A stretch of DNA of 64,000 bases from assembly GCA_016784965.1 (NCBI GenBank), contig JADHTQ010000017.1, positions 18,739 to 82,738 on the forward strand, written 5' to 3'. The notes below the pieces were generated by a model. It was not told the DNA's origin, searched no databases, and saw only the letters and a list, made by a program, of their open reading frames with translations. Source of the DNA: Bacteriovoracaceae bacterium (lineage in GTDB: Bacteria > Bdellovibrionota > Bacteriovoracia > Bacteriovoracales > Bacteriovoracaceae). Below, in pieces: positions 7,909 to 16,432 of the stretch. Numbering within the stretch: position 1 is the stretch's first letter; every line of letters begins with the position of its first letter. Made by a program: the position numbers and the translations under genes.

Positions 7909-9953
7909 GGCGTGCGATCACCGTCCTCTTCTTCTTTGGTCTGGTCTCTTTCTTTTTCTAAATCTTTGATTTTTTGCTCTTGCTCTTCTTTTTCCACTCT
8001 TCTTTTCTCATTTAAATCCGCAAAGAATACATCATAGACAAATTGGCGAACCTCTTGTCTTTCAATTTCTCCAATACTATGAATAAATCCTCGATAACTT
8101 TGCATATTTTTATCATCAGCTACCTCATCTTCACGAGGAAAGATTGTAACACTCATATCGATGGGAAAATTTGTTTTATAGGCCTGCCTCATCAAAGGTC
8201 GCTCAGACTTACAAGTAATTTCTGCTTCAGTCATACTTGTAAGGGTTACTTGGTGAGCAATTTTTGCAACTCTGAGTCTGCTGGTATCTTTTAAAAAGAC
8301 CTTTGGACCTAAAACCTCACTCATGGGCATATCTTTATATTTTTCGGGTTCTTTCTTTTTTAGCTCTTCATATCTAACCTTATCCTGCTCCTCCTCAACT
8401 TTAAGATGCATCTGCTCCACTTTTTGTGCCATCAGGTTTATTAGCTCCATTGAAAACTTATCTGGCATAGATTGAATATGGTCATAACTATAGGTTTCTT
8501 GCAATTTTGTAGAGTTTAGTTTTTTACAGTTAAACAAAAGAATCGGTGGTTCATAGTTTTTTATGGAGTCAATTTTTGCAATCATGGCCTTAACCCAGCT
8601 CATCTGCTCCGCTTCTTCTGACTTTATCTTTTCTAAAAGCTCCTCGCGCTCCTCCAAACTAAGCTGCTCGTCTTCGGGAATTGTCTCATCATCAATATCA
8701 GGAACGACATGGACCACTAATTGAAAAGCGATAATATCGGGGCGAAATTGCCCTACTTCTGTAGCACCTGGACCTAATTTAGATTGAAAGTTGATCTTAT
8801 AAGGAGTCATATCAAAGTGATTTTTGGGATCATCAAAAATACTTATGTTTTTATCAATTAGTAAAATCCTAACATTTGGAGGTCTAAAGTCATTGATTCG
8901 AGATGTGATAAATTCGGTTAAGTTCTTTTTGGAGTTTTCAAGTTTTGTTTTATAGACATCCATCTCCAACTCAAGCATTATTTCTAACTCTTCTGGACTA
9001 TCACACGTTTCCTCTAGATCATCTTTTTTGGGTTTTTCCGCGTAGATATAATCGATGTCATATGCATAAGCGTAATTATAGACCACATCAATTCTAGAGA
9101 CATTTCGCACTACGAACTTATTGGAAAATAAAACGGGCTCCTCAAAGCCAGTTTCTAGTTCAATATTTTCACCTTTACTAAGCTTAATATTTCCCTCAAC
9201 TCGCAAAGTGGTAGGAGTCATATAGACAATGCGAAGAATTTCAAATAGAGGTGTCTCGCGCTCAAATAAGGCCAAAGCATAATCCGGTTTAACTACATTC
9301 TCCTTATAGACAACCATACACGGGTGATAGACGACAGAGCCGATCTCACCACATTTTATGTGCACAAAATCAACTCCTGCTTCATTACACTGGTAAAACA
9401 ACTTCATGTCATCTGCAAGCCCCACCATTGGAATATCTTTAATGGTATTTTCTTTTCTTAAAATCTTTACCACTTTGATATGGGCATCTAAGTTGGTGGA
9501 AAAATCTGCAAAGATTAAAAATGGGTCAGCTTCTATAAACCTTCTAATATAGGCAGAAAAGTCATGGGGGTTTTTTTCATTATAGAAACTTTTAACATGA
9601 AATGTATCTGATGGGTAATGCTCCTGCAGACGATTTTTTATATGCTCAATATAGTTGGTGTCATTACCTAAGTATGCTATGGCCTTTACAGGGTTAGCTA
9701 ACTTCTCTTGGGCATGATCAACCTTCTCTGCCTCATTTTCGCCTTTTTGCTCAGGCTTTGTTTCTGCTTTCTCAGCAGGTTTCTCTTCTACTTTCTCTTC
9801 TACTTTCTCTTCTACTTTCTCTTCTACTTTCTCTTCTACTTTCTCTTCTACTTTCTCTTCTACTTTCTCTTCTACTTTCTCAGCAGGTTTCTCTTCTGTT
9901 TTCTCGGGAGCTTTCTCTTCAGTTGCTGGGGCCACATCTTTTTCATCTGACAT
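7905..9953 (-). CDS. Pseudo-receiver/PilZ-like protein with N-terminal KVEE repeats
   Basis: I do not recognise this 682-aa protein as a named family. The N-terminus (residues 1-80) is a Lys/Glu-rich low-complexity tail with eight tandem KVEE units from a 12-bp DNA repeat. Residues about 90-205 look like a degenerate receiver fold ('PFLIFADFS', then 'IPMVGLADD'). Residues about 210-320 resemble a PilZ-like beta barrel ('TTLRVEGNIKLSKGENIELE'). A second pseudo-receiver seems to follow ('NVRILLIDKNISIF', 'PPILLFNCKKL'), then another PilZ-like segment and a charged coiled C-terminus. There is no signal peptide, so it is probably cytoplasmic. An AGGGA site supports the ATG at 9953. It is first in an operon with alaS, with a 4-nt overlap. 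The domain calls are by pattern only. Confidence 0.7.
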   Translation of the reverse strand: MSDEKDVAPATEEKAPEKTEEKPAEKVEEKVEEKVEEKVEEKVEEKVEEKVEEKVEEKPAEKAETKPEQKGENEAEKVDHAQEKLANPVKAIAYLGNDTNYIEHIKNRLQEHYPSDTFHVKSFYNEKNPHDFSAYIRRFIEADPFLIFADFSTNLDAHIKVVKILRKENTIKDIPMVGLADDMKLFYQCNEAGVDFVHIKCGEIGSVVYHPCMVVYKENVVKPDYALALFERETPLFEILRIVYMTPTTLRVEGNIKLSKGENIELETGFEEPVLFSNKFVVRNVSRIDVVYNYAYAYDIDYIYAEKPKKDDLEETCDSPEELEIMLELEMDVYKTKLENSKKNLTEFITSRINDFRPPNVRILLIDKNISIFDDPKNHFDMTPYKINFQSKLGPGATEVGQFRPDIIAFQLVVHVVPDIDDETIPEDEQLSLEEREELLEKIKSEEAEQMSWVKAMIAKIDSIKNYEPPILLFNCKKLNSTKLQETYSYDHIQSMPDKFSMELINLMAQKVEQMHLKVEEEQDKVRYEELKKKEPEKYKDMPMSEVLGPKVFLKDTSRLRVAKIAHQVTLTSMTEAEITCKSERPLMRQAYKTNFPIDMSVTIFPREDEVADDKNMQSYRGFIHSIGEIERQEVRQFVYDVFFADLNEKRRVEKEEQEQKIKDLEKERDQTKEEEDGDRTP
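9783..9878. repeat. 12-bp tandem repeat, 8 copies, inside a coding region
   Basis: The + strand unit is TTTCTCTTCTAC, repeated eight times with no visible divergence, flanked by related units (CAGCAGGT variants). On the coding (-) strand each unit gives KVEE. The unit length is a multiple of three, so copy-number changes would lengthen or shorten the tail without breaking the frame. Confidence 0.9.
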
Positions 9954-9979
9954 AAATCAATCCCTGAAATTTTTATAAA

Positions 9980-9999
9980 TTATAATTGTACAATTATAA
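9980..9999. promoter_or_regulatory. 20-bp perfect palindrome upstream of the alaS operon
   Basis: The sequence is TTATAATTGT followed by its exact reverse complement. It lies 27-46 nt upstream of the first start codon of the alaS operon, in the 69-bp gap after the receiver gene. Each arm contains TATAAT, so it could be an operator overlapping a promoter, or a -10 element on both strands. No good -35 at 17 bp is visible. Confidence 0.5.
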
Positions 10000-10022
10000 C
10001 ACTATCATCATGCAATTACTTC

Positions 10023-10415
10023 CTACAAATTATTTTTACCAAAGCTAAATTTAGATGGTGCAAGTATCACTTGAGCAATATTCTTAGTGGTTATGGGTTT
10101 TTTGATGATACCCAAAATCCTACAGCGGTACTCACTTATAAGATCTAGATCGGCGATAGAACCTGTTACCAGTACAGGAATCTGCGCAGCTTCTGGCACA
10201 TTATCTAAGTTTTCAAAAAACCAAGTAACGTCGTCAATAACAGTTTGAATGTCTAAAACAATAAGTTCGGGTAGAATATCTGCAATGAAGTGAAAATCTC
10301 GCACTATATCCTCTGTCGTAAATAGTTCAACAGACTCAGATATGGAGGCCATCTCTAGCATATTTCTTAGAAATTTTTCCCGCTCAATATAGAATAAACT
10401 CTTAACTGTACTCAT
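10023..10415 (-). CDS. Single-domain receiver-like protein
   Basis: This 130-aa protein has the fold signature of a stand-alone response-regulator receiver. The putative phospho-acceptor Asp is in 'PELIVLDIQT', the Thr/Ser position is in 'IPVLVTGSIAD', and the conserved Lys-Pro is in 'GIIKKPITT'. The usual acidic pair after strand 1 is altered: the N-terminus reads 'SLFYIERE', giving Glu residues near the expected place, so metal binding and phosphorylation could be weakened. No output domain follows. The rpsA terminator lies within its 5' leader. It is upstream of, and in line with, the pseudo-receiver/alaS operon, 69 bp away, so the two may act in the same pathway. Confidence 0.75.
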   Translation of the reverse strand: MSTVKSLFYIEREKFLRNMLEMASISESVELFTTEDIVRDFHFIADILPELIVLDIQTVIDDVTWFFENLDNVPEAAQIPVLVTGSIADLDLISEYRCRILGIIKKPITTKNIAQVILAPSKFSFGKNNL

Positions 10416-10427
10416 GAAAATTTATCC

Positions 10428-10459
10428 AAAAAAAAGGGAGCATTCGCCCCCCTTTTTTT
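10428..10459 (-). terminator. Rho-independent terminator of rpsA
   Basis: A hairpin with an A/T-flanked GC core (AAAAAAAAGGGAG, loop CATTCG, CCCCCCTTTTTTT) lies 23 bp past the rpsA stop codon. On the minus strand the stem is followed by a T-run. It would end the rpsA transcript just before the receiver gene start. Confidence 0.8.
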
Positions 10460-10481
10460 CAACTATTTGACTTACAAAAAA

Positions 10482-12212
10482 TTATTCAACATTGAAGCCT
10501 TTAAGCTTATCAGCAAGGGTTGAAGTTTTAACTACATCATCTGAGTAGCTTGTACCTTTACCTTCTGCGTTGACTGCCGCCTTTAAAGATAAAGCAATCT
10601 TTTTAGACTCTTTATCCAAAGAAATTACCATTGCTTTGCACTTATCACCTTTTTTGACAACATCAGAAGGTCGCTCAACTCTTTCTTCTGAAAGTTCTGA
10701 AATATGAATCAGCCCCTCAATGCCAGTTTCTAGCTCTACAAATGCACCAAAATCGGTAACGCGAACAATTTCGGCCTCAACAACTGTTCCAACTGGAAGC
10801 CTTGCTTCAATCTTCTTCCAAGGATCTTCAACCAACTGCTTAATACCAAGACAAAATTTTTGACTCTCTTTATCCACAGACAGCACAATTGCCTCAAGAT
10901 CTTCTCCCTCTTTAAACAATGTACTTGGAACGATGTTCTTTTTAGTCCATGACAAATCAGATACATGAATCAAGGCATCAATTTCTTCTCCCAAGTCAAC
11001 AAAGATCCCAAAGTCTACAATCGACTTAATCTTACCAGATACCTTTTTACCCAGTGGATATTTTTCCACAATATCATCCCAAGGATTAGGGGTGAGTTGT
11101 TTGATACCTAGTGAAATTCGTTTATTATCCACATCAACTTCAATGATTTGTGCTTCAACCTTAGATCCCACTGTGTAGTGCTTGGCAGGATTTTTAATTT
11201 TGCCAGTCCAACTAAGCTCAGACACATGGACAAGTCCCTCTATGCCGTCATTTAGTTCTACAAAAATGCCATAATCCTTAACAGAAACAATTTCGCCCTC
11301 AACTTTGGTTCCTGGAAGATAGTTGTCTCTGGCCTCTTCCCAAGGATTTGGTTGAACTTGCTTTAGTCCTAAAGAGACACGCTCTTTTTCTGCATCAAAT
11401 TTTAATATTTTAACCTCTATCTCATCGGCCACATTTAAAAGGTTACTTGGGTGCTTAACTCGTCCCCAAGACATGTCTGTAATGTGTAGTAGACCGTCAA
11501 TGCCTCCAAGATCAATAAACGCACCATAATCAGTAATATTTTTTACAATACCTTTAACGATCATTCCCTCTTGGATCTGTCCTAGAATTTCACTGCGCAG
11601 TTTACCACGCTCTTCTTGTAGGATTGCACGACGAGATAAAACAATGTTTCCTCGTTTTTTGTTAAACTTGATAACCTTAAATTCCATCTTTTTACCAATG
11701 TACTTATCAAGGTATCTAGTTGGCCTTAAGTCAATTTGAGAACCTGGTAAAAAGGCCTTAACACCAATATCAACAGATAGACCGCCTTTTACTTTTGCAA
11801 TAACAGTACCTTCAAGTGGCTCCCCTGATTCGCAAGCATTAGAAATTTTATCCCAGGCCTGTAAAATTTCGGCCTTATCTTTAGATAGAACCAAGTTGCC
11901 CAAAGTAGACTCCAAGCGCTCTAAATAAACTTCAATTTCCTCTCCCTCTTTGACCTTCAAGGTTCCATCATAATTTAAAAATTCTTTGACGTGGATTAAA
12001 CCTTCTTGTTTGTAGCCAATATCAATCATCACATAGTCGGGTCCAATCGAGATAACTTTCCCTTTAAAAACCTCCCCCTCTTGAAAATTGATCATTTGCG
12101 CACTGTCCAAAGTCACAGAAAAATCGGTTTCGACCTTTTCTTCAACTTCATCGCCGTAAACTACTTCGTACTCCTCCATCCATTTTTGTTTAATTTCTGT
12201 TTGTTTTTCCAT
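10482..12212 (-). CDS. rpsA: 30S ribosomal protein S1
   Basis: Ribosomal protein S1 binds mRNA and the 30S subunit and aids translation initiation. From the ATG at 12212 it is 576 aa, close to the E. coli length. Six S1 (OB-fold) repeats are visible, starting near residues 45, 130, 218, 303, 390 and 477. The later ones carry the classic pattern 'DYGAFIDLGGIDGLLHITD', 'DYGIFVELNDGIEGLVHVSE' and 'DFGAFVELETGIEGLIHISE'. The open frame extends 12 codons upstream, but a GAGGTG site sits 7 nt before the ATG at 12212, which decides the start. It is monocistronic by the look of it, with its own terminator, a roughly 90-nt leader containing a small hairpin (CTCTC/GAGAG, 12240-12257) and a promoter. 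The hairpin could serve autoregulation. Confidence 0.96.
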   Translation of the reverse strand: MEKQTEIKQKWMEEYEVVYGDEVEEKVETDFSVTLDSAQMINFQEGEVFKGKVISIGPDYVMIDIGYKQEGLIHVKEFLNYDGTLKVKEGEEIEVYLERLESTLGNLVLSKDKAEILQAWDKISNACESGEPLEGTVIAKVKGGLSVDIGVKAFLPGSQIDLRPTRYLDKYIGKKMEFKVIKFNKKRGNIVLSRRAILQEERGKLRSEILGQIQEGMIVKGIVKNITDYGAFIDLGGIDGLLHITDMSWGRVKHPSNLLNVADEIEVKILKFDAEKERVSLGLKQVQPNPWEEARDNYLPGTKVEGEIVSVKDYGIFVELNDGIEGLVHVSELSWTGKIKNPAKHYTVGSKVEAQIIEVDVDNKRISLGIKQLTPNPWDDIVEKYPLGKKVSGKIKSIVDFGIFVDLGEEIDALIHVSDLSWTKKNIVPSTLFKEGEDLEAIVLSVDKESQKFCLGIKQLVEDPWKKIEARLPVGTVVEAEIVRVTDFGAFVELETGIEGLIHISELSEERVERPSDVVKKGDKCKAMVISLDKESKKIALSLKAAVNAEGKGTSYSDDVVKTSTLADKLKGFNVE

Positions 12213-12306
12213 TAATAACACCTCTAATATATAAAAATAACTCTCCATTTAAGAGAGCATCGAAACATCTCTACTGAGATCATTACGAACTTAAATCATT
12301 TGAATG

Positions 12307-12335
12307 ACTTATCACAAGTCAATTTAATAAGTCAA
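12307..12335 (-). promoter_or_regulatory. Likely sigma-70 promoter of rpsA
   Basis: On the minus strand TTGACT (12335-12330) is followed after 16 nt by TGTGATAAG, an extended -10 with hexamer GATAAG. It points at rpsA with a leader of about 90 nt. An inverted repeat (TGACTT-N5-AAGTCA) covers the -10 region and could be an operator. Placed by eye. Confidence 0.45.
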
Positions 12336-12342
12336 TTCCTCT

Positions 12343-13428
12343 CTATTTAACTAGGTTGCCCCAGATGGCACCAATTTTAATCTTGGCCGAAAACCTAAGT
12401 AGCTGTTTGGCCCCATCTTTTTTTAGCCAGATAGTAATATGGGTACCTTTTTTCAGCTCTCCAGGAAAGAGAGTACTAGTCATCAGCTTAACTGCTTGGA
12501 CTTTTTTATCTTTAATTTCAAGCTCCTCATACCCCACAACCTTCACTCTAAAGATCTTTACTTTGGTTTGATTAACAATAGGGATTTCGTAGATATCGCC
12601 TATATTAAGCGGAGCGCCTCGGATAAAAAACATGATCGAAAAGGAATCTTGAAAGTACTTGGGTAAAAATGCACTCTTTTTTTTCTCAGTCACTTTTTCT
12701 TTTTTAATTTTTTTATACCAAAAGTAGGTCTTCAAGGCCTTATGGTCAAATAACTGTAAATCATCGATGCTCTTTCCCGACTCTCTTTGACTAAGTGCAT
12801 ATTTGATGGGAACCAGCGTCTCTTTATCAATATAGCTATTTAGCGAGTCATTTAAACTATAGACGTACTTATAGTATTTTGCCGACTTTAATGTCGCATT
12901 TAAATGATATACTTCCCTGCCTGAGACCATTAAGTTATCTTTGGTCCTAAACGTTATATACCCCGCTGTAACGCCGAAATATTTTATCTTATAGACATAC
13001 TCTTCCCCGGGCACTACCTGTGGTTTAAACAGTTTCCAAAATTTCTTAGTTTTTTTATCTAGCTCAATGTATTTATCAGGATAATCTGGAGGATATTGGG
13101 GTATGGGAGCTATCAACTTTTTAGTTTGAGAAAGCTCACTGGCAGTGCCAACTTTTTTAGAGCTATTTTTTTTTATTGTCTTTGCAGTCTTTTTTTTCAC
13201 TTGTGCTTGTTTGCTCTTTTTATCTGTAGTAACGACAGTTTGTTCCTGCTGGGCAGTCTTTGCAACAGGAGTTATTTGCTTTGTTTCAAACTGCTTAAAT
13301 TCTTCTTTGTTTAAGTCAAAGCTCTCTACCAACTCCTCTTTACTCAAGTCAACATCGTAGTATTGCGAAACAGAGCAAGACAATAGTATTACCAAAAGCG
13401 AAACGAAAAAAAATATCTTATAATTCAT
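12343..13428 (-). CDS. DUF3108-family lipoprotein
   Basis: This 361-aa lipoprotein has lipobox 'ILLSC' at residues 14-18 after a short hydrophobic signal. A Lys/Thr/Gln-rich linker (about 60-110) leads to a C-terminal beta-rich domain that looks like DUF3108: 'VYKIKYFGVTAGYITFRT' near residue 145, then the repeated aromatic strands ('SAKYYKYVYSLNDSLNSYID'). DUF3108 proteins are periplasmic or outer-membrane associated and of unknown biochemical role. It is the last gene of the bamA-lpx operon, its ATG overlapping the end of lpxK by 4 nt, which suggests a role in envelope or LPS biogenesis. That role is inference from context. Confidence 0.78.
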   Translation of the reverse strand: MNYKIFFFVSLLVILLSCSVSQYYDVDLSKEELVESFDLNKEEFKQFETKQITPVAKTAQQEQTVVTTDKKSKQAQVKKKTAKTIKKNSSKKVGTASELSQTKKLIAPIPQYPPDYPDKYIELDKKTKKFWKLFKPQVVPGEEYVYKIKYFGVTAGYITFRTKDNLMVSGREVYHLNATLKSAKYYKYVYSLNDSLNSYIDKETLVPIKYALSQRESGKSIDDLQLFDHKALKTYFWYKKIKKEKVTEKKKSAFLPKYFQDSFSIMFFIRGAPLNIGDIYEIPIVNQTKVKIFRVKVVGYEELEIKDKKVQAVKLMTSTLFPGELKKGTHITIWLKKDGAKQLLRFSAKIKIGAIWGNLVK

Positions 13429-14495
13429 TTTAACACCTGCAAAATTCTCTCCTTTACAAGGTCTTCTGATTGCATAAAATTAACATCAATCTCGAGATAG
13501 AAAATTGTATCCTCAAAAGTGGGTCTTCTAAGTTTAACAATATCCTTTTCTGTCGTTAAGATAATTGCTCCAATTTTTTTTGCCTCACCAAGCATAGAGT
13601 CTATTTCACTATCTCTAAAGTCATGATGATCGGGAAAGGCCAACTTCTTAACAACTTCTGCCCCAGATAACTCGACCATTCTAAAAAAAGAAAGAGGAGA
13701 AGCAATACCGGCCACACACATGACCTTCATGCCTCTTAGTTGTTCATACGTTTTATAGGGAGCATAGTTGAGATCATATACTCCTTTGGGCACATAACTA
13801 ATTTCTACGATTAAAATATCTGCTCTTGTATATTTTTTGATCAAGTCAGACAAAGCACAAATCTTATCTCTAGTTACATGATCGCTCCTAGAAAGTACCA
13901 CCATATCCGCATCACTTAAAGCACTTAATCCTTCGCGCAGATACCCTCTTGGTGCAACTCGGTACCTGGTAAGTGGCATGAGTGAGTCAAAAAGAATTAT
14001 ATTTAAGGAGCGGTGCAAGCGGATGTGCTGATGCCCATCATCTAGTAGCACCACATCTGGTTTTTCAATATCAAAATAGTACTCTAAATTTTTACTTCTA
14101 TTTTTGCCCACCACTATAGTTGATTTAATCTTTCTCCTAGAGAGTAAAATCGCCTCATCTCCAAAATCCTCTGCTGTGGCCTTAAACATTTCTCCAGATT
14201 TAAGCACACCATGACTGTGCTCTAATGCTCCTTTGTGTCCACGCATCAGAATTAAAACTTTTTTATCAATCGAATCCATGTACCGGGCCAACCACAGAGT
14301 AAAAGGAGTTTTTCCGGTTCCACCAAAGGTTAAATTGCCAACAGAAATTATAGGAACACCAAAGTATTCTCTTTTTAGTATTCCAAAGTTGTAAGCAAGA
14401 CGCCTAATGCGATATACCCACTCCCATAACAGGGAGATTGGCCAAAGTGTAACTAAACTAACAATCAATAAAATACTATCTTTTATAACTTTCAC
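13425..14495 (-). CDS. lpxK: Tetraacyldisaccharide 4'-kinase LpxK
   Basis: LpxK phosphorylates the 4' position of the lipid A disaccharide at the inner membrane. The 356-aa length fits the family. An N-terminal hydrophobic segment ('DSILLIVSLVTLWPISLLW') anchors it, followed by the atypical P-loop 'VGNLTFGGTGKTP' and the 'DVVLLDDGHQHIRLHRSLNI' catalytic block. Later 'FPDHHDFRD' and 'ILTTEKDIVKL' are LpxK signatures. The start is GTG with AGGTG just upstream. It overlaps lpxB by 20 nt and the DUF3108 gene by 4 nt, indicating coupled translation. Confidence 0.96.
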   Translation of the reverse strand: MKVIKDSILLIVSLVTLWPISLLWEWVYRIRRLAYNFGILKREYFGVPIISVGNLTFGGTGKTPFTLWLARYMDSIDKKVLILMRGHKGALEHSHGVLKSGEMFKATAEDFGDEAILLSRRKIKSTIVVGKNRSKNLEYYFDIEKPDVVLLDDGHQHIRLHRSLNIILFDSLMPLTRYRVAPRGYLREGLSALSDADMVVLSRSDHVTRDKICALSDLIKKYTRADILIVEISYVPKGVYDLNYAPYKTYEQLRGMKVMCVAGIASPLSFFRMVELSGAEVVKKLAFPDHHDFRDSEIDSMLGEAKKIGAIILTTEKDIVKLRRPTFEDTIFYLEIDVNFMQSEDLVKERILQVLK

Positions 14496-15600
14496 GTATC
14501 ACCTGTGCCATATATTCTGGCACTGAAAAAGACTCAACTCTAATAAGTTCAAGTGTTTTACTTAACACCGCCTTTATTTTGTCATATTCGTTTTTATCTG
14601 TTAACCACCGCAACAATTCTTTTTTAATATTGAGGCTACTGCACTTTGCCTGAATCAGCTCTGGAAACACTATCTTTTGATGCACTATGTTGGTAAGTGC
14701 AAAGGGCCCTTCATATTCAACAAAGCTATTGAAGAGAAACTCATTTAAAAGCGAGACTCGATGAGCAACCACAGTGGGAATTTGGCCGATTGCAGTTGCC
14801 AGGGTAACTGTGCCACTAGCGGCAATTGCAAAGTCGGCTTGCCGCAACGCATCCTTTAGCTGCTCATCCCCAAATACCTGGTGGGCCAAGCTCTCATAGT
14901 CAGCATAATAACTTGGCGGAACATTCGAAGACTTTACAAGCAAAATCTGAATATCAAATCCATCCGCTAAAGATTTTACTGTTTGAAAAAAAATGGGAAT
15001 TAAACTCTTAACCTCTGATCTTCTACTACCCGGTAATAAAAGAATATTTACCTTGTTACCTTTTTGATAATCACTTTTTACTTGGGTATCACTTAGGCCC
15101 AGATATAATGGATGAGTAACACTTTGAACTCTTTGAACCCCGCGATCTTCAAACCACTGCTTCTCAAAGGGAACAATCGTAAATAAAGTATGAACTACTT
15201 GGGCCAAAGTTTTTGCTCGTCCCGCTTTCCATGCCCAGGCCTTAGGTGCCACATAGTACAATACCGACACTCCACAGGCCTTTAAAGAGCGGGCCAATTT
15301 CAGGTTAAAGCTTTGAAAGTCCACCAAGATGGCAACTTTGCACTCTCTTGATTTTACTTCTGCTTCTAGGGTTTTAAGGGCCTTATAGTAAAAGGGAAGT
15401 TTTCCAATTACTTCACTTACTCCCCAATTAGAAAAATCTTTTAAGTGATAGAGTAGCTCCATCCCCTCTTGTTCAAGAATATCACCGCCAACGCCCCAAA
15501 AATGGACAGCTGGACAATTGGCCTTGAGTTGCTTGAAAAAATTCAAACATAACTCTTCACCTGATTTTTCACCTACAACAATTAGACAGTTCGATTTCAT
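14476..15600 (-). CDS. lpxB: Lipid A disaccharide synthase LpxB
   Basis: LpxB joins UDP-2,3-diacylglucosamine and lipid X to form the lipid A disaccharide. The GT-B glycosyltransferase plan is clear: 'IVVGEKSGEEL' at the N-terminus (usually GExSGD; here Glu replaces Asp), 'FWGVGGDILEQEGMELL', 'ILVDFQSFNLKLAR', 'YYVAPKAWAWKAGRAKTL' and 'LLLPGSRRSEVKSLIP', then 'FAIAASGTVTLATAI' and a C-terminal helical tail. I chose the ATG at 15600 because AAGGGC sits just before it. A GTG at 15615 would add five residues and start 2 bp past the lpxA stop. It sits between lpxA and lpxK, as in many Gram-negatives. Confidence 0.95.
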   Translation of the reverse strand: MKSNCLIVVGEKSGEELCLNFFKQLKANCPAVHFWGVGGDILEQEGMELLYHLKDFSNWGVSEVIGKLPFYYKALKTLEAEVKSRECKVAILVDFQSFNLKLARSLKACGVSVLYYVAPKAWAWKAGRAKTLAQVVHTLFTIVPFEKQWFEDRGVQRVQSVTHPLYLGLSDTQVKSDYQKGNKVNILLLPGSRRSEVKSLIPIFFQTVKSLADGFDIQILLVKSSNVPPSYYADYESLAHQVFGDEQLKDALRQADFAIAASGTVTLATAIGQIPTVVAHRVSLLNEFLFNSFVEYEGPFALTNIVHQKIVFPELIQAKCSSLNIKKELLRWLTDKNEYDKIKAVLSKTLELIRVESFSVPEYMAQVIRESYKR

Positions 15601-15616
15601 ATGCGCCCTTGGCACA

Positions 15617-16432
15617 CTATGTCACAAATGGAGCAATACCGATCTTACTATTTCTGATATCGGAGACCATCTCTACAATGACTTCATTATCTTGATATTC
15701 TCTCATGGTTTCTTCATTATTTATAAAGGCCAAAGGAGATAATCCCGAAGACTCCATGGTGCGCAAAAAGTCGACAACTCCAGAGATAATGTCTCTTTTG
15801 TAGTTTTGCCTGCGCATTCCTATGATGTTGACCCCTTTTAGTCTGGCCCTGTTGCCCACGGCCGTGCAAAATGCTGGAACATCTCGGTCCAAGGCCGAGC
15901 CTCCACCTATAAAGCATCCTTTGCCAATTGAACAAAATTGTGAAATTACAGTTCCACCACCTATTACCACTCTATCTGCAATCTTGGCGTGACCTGCAAT
16001 TTGGGTTGCATTGGAAATAGTACAAAAGTCCCCCATCACTACATCGTGACCGAAGTGGACATACTCCATTATCAGAGAGTTATTGCCAATTATGGTAACT
16101 CCGTCTTGCTTTAAAGTACCGCGATTAATTGTGGTGCACTCTCTGAAAATATTATTGTCACCAATTTCAAGCCTGGTTGGCTCCCCTTTGTAGGTATAAT
16201 CCTGTGGAGCAGCTCCAATGGAAGAAAACTGATAAAATTCGTTGTTTTTACCAATTTTGGTATGCTCTGCAATGACAACGTGGGAGTGTAGGTTGCATCC
16301 ATCTCCGACTTCCACATGGGGACCGATAATACTATATGGGCCCACTTTAACTCCCTGGCCTATTATCGCCTCATTGGAAATAATGGCGGTGGGGTGGATT
16401 AGCTCACTTGTTGAATATGAATTTTCAGACAT
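15617..16432 (-). CDS. lpxA: UDP-N-acetylglucosamine O-acyltransferase LpxA
   Basis: LpxA performs the first acylation of lipid A synthesis on UDP-GlcNAc. The 271-aa protein shows left-handed beta-helix hexapeptide repeats through residues 10-190 ('IHPTAIISNEAIIGQGVKVG', 'NNEFYQFSSIGAAPQD'). The catalytic His region reads 'LIMEYVHFGHDVVMGDFC', with the conserved His in place. 'VNIIGMRRQNYKRD' is the C-terminal LpxA signature that separates it from LpxD, followed by a helical domain. GGAGG upstream supports the ATG. It overlaps fabZ by 8 nt. Acyl chain specificity cannot be read safely. Confidence 0.96.
   Translation of the reverse strand: MSENSYSTSELIHPTAIISNEAIIGQGVKVGPYSIIGPHVEVGDGCNLHSHVVIAEHTKIGKNNEFYQFSSIGAAPQDYTYKGEPTRLEIGDNNIFRECTTINRGTLKQDGVTIIGNNSLIMEYVHFGHDVVMGDFCTISNATQIAGHAKIADRVVIGGGTVISQFCSIGKGCFIGGGSALDRDVPAFCTAVGNRARLKGVNIIGMRRQNYKRDIISGVVDFLRTMESSGLSPLAFINNEETMREYQDNEVIVEMVSDIRNSKIGIAPFVT

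Noticed and set aside
9708..9955. Plus-strand frames of repeated Leu/Phe/Ser opposite the KVEE tail
   Set aside because: They are mirror images of the 12-bp repeat on the real minus-strand gene and have no ribosome binding site or domain.
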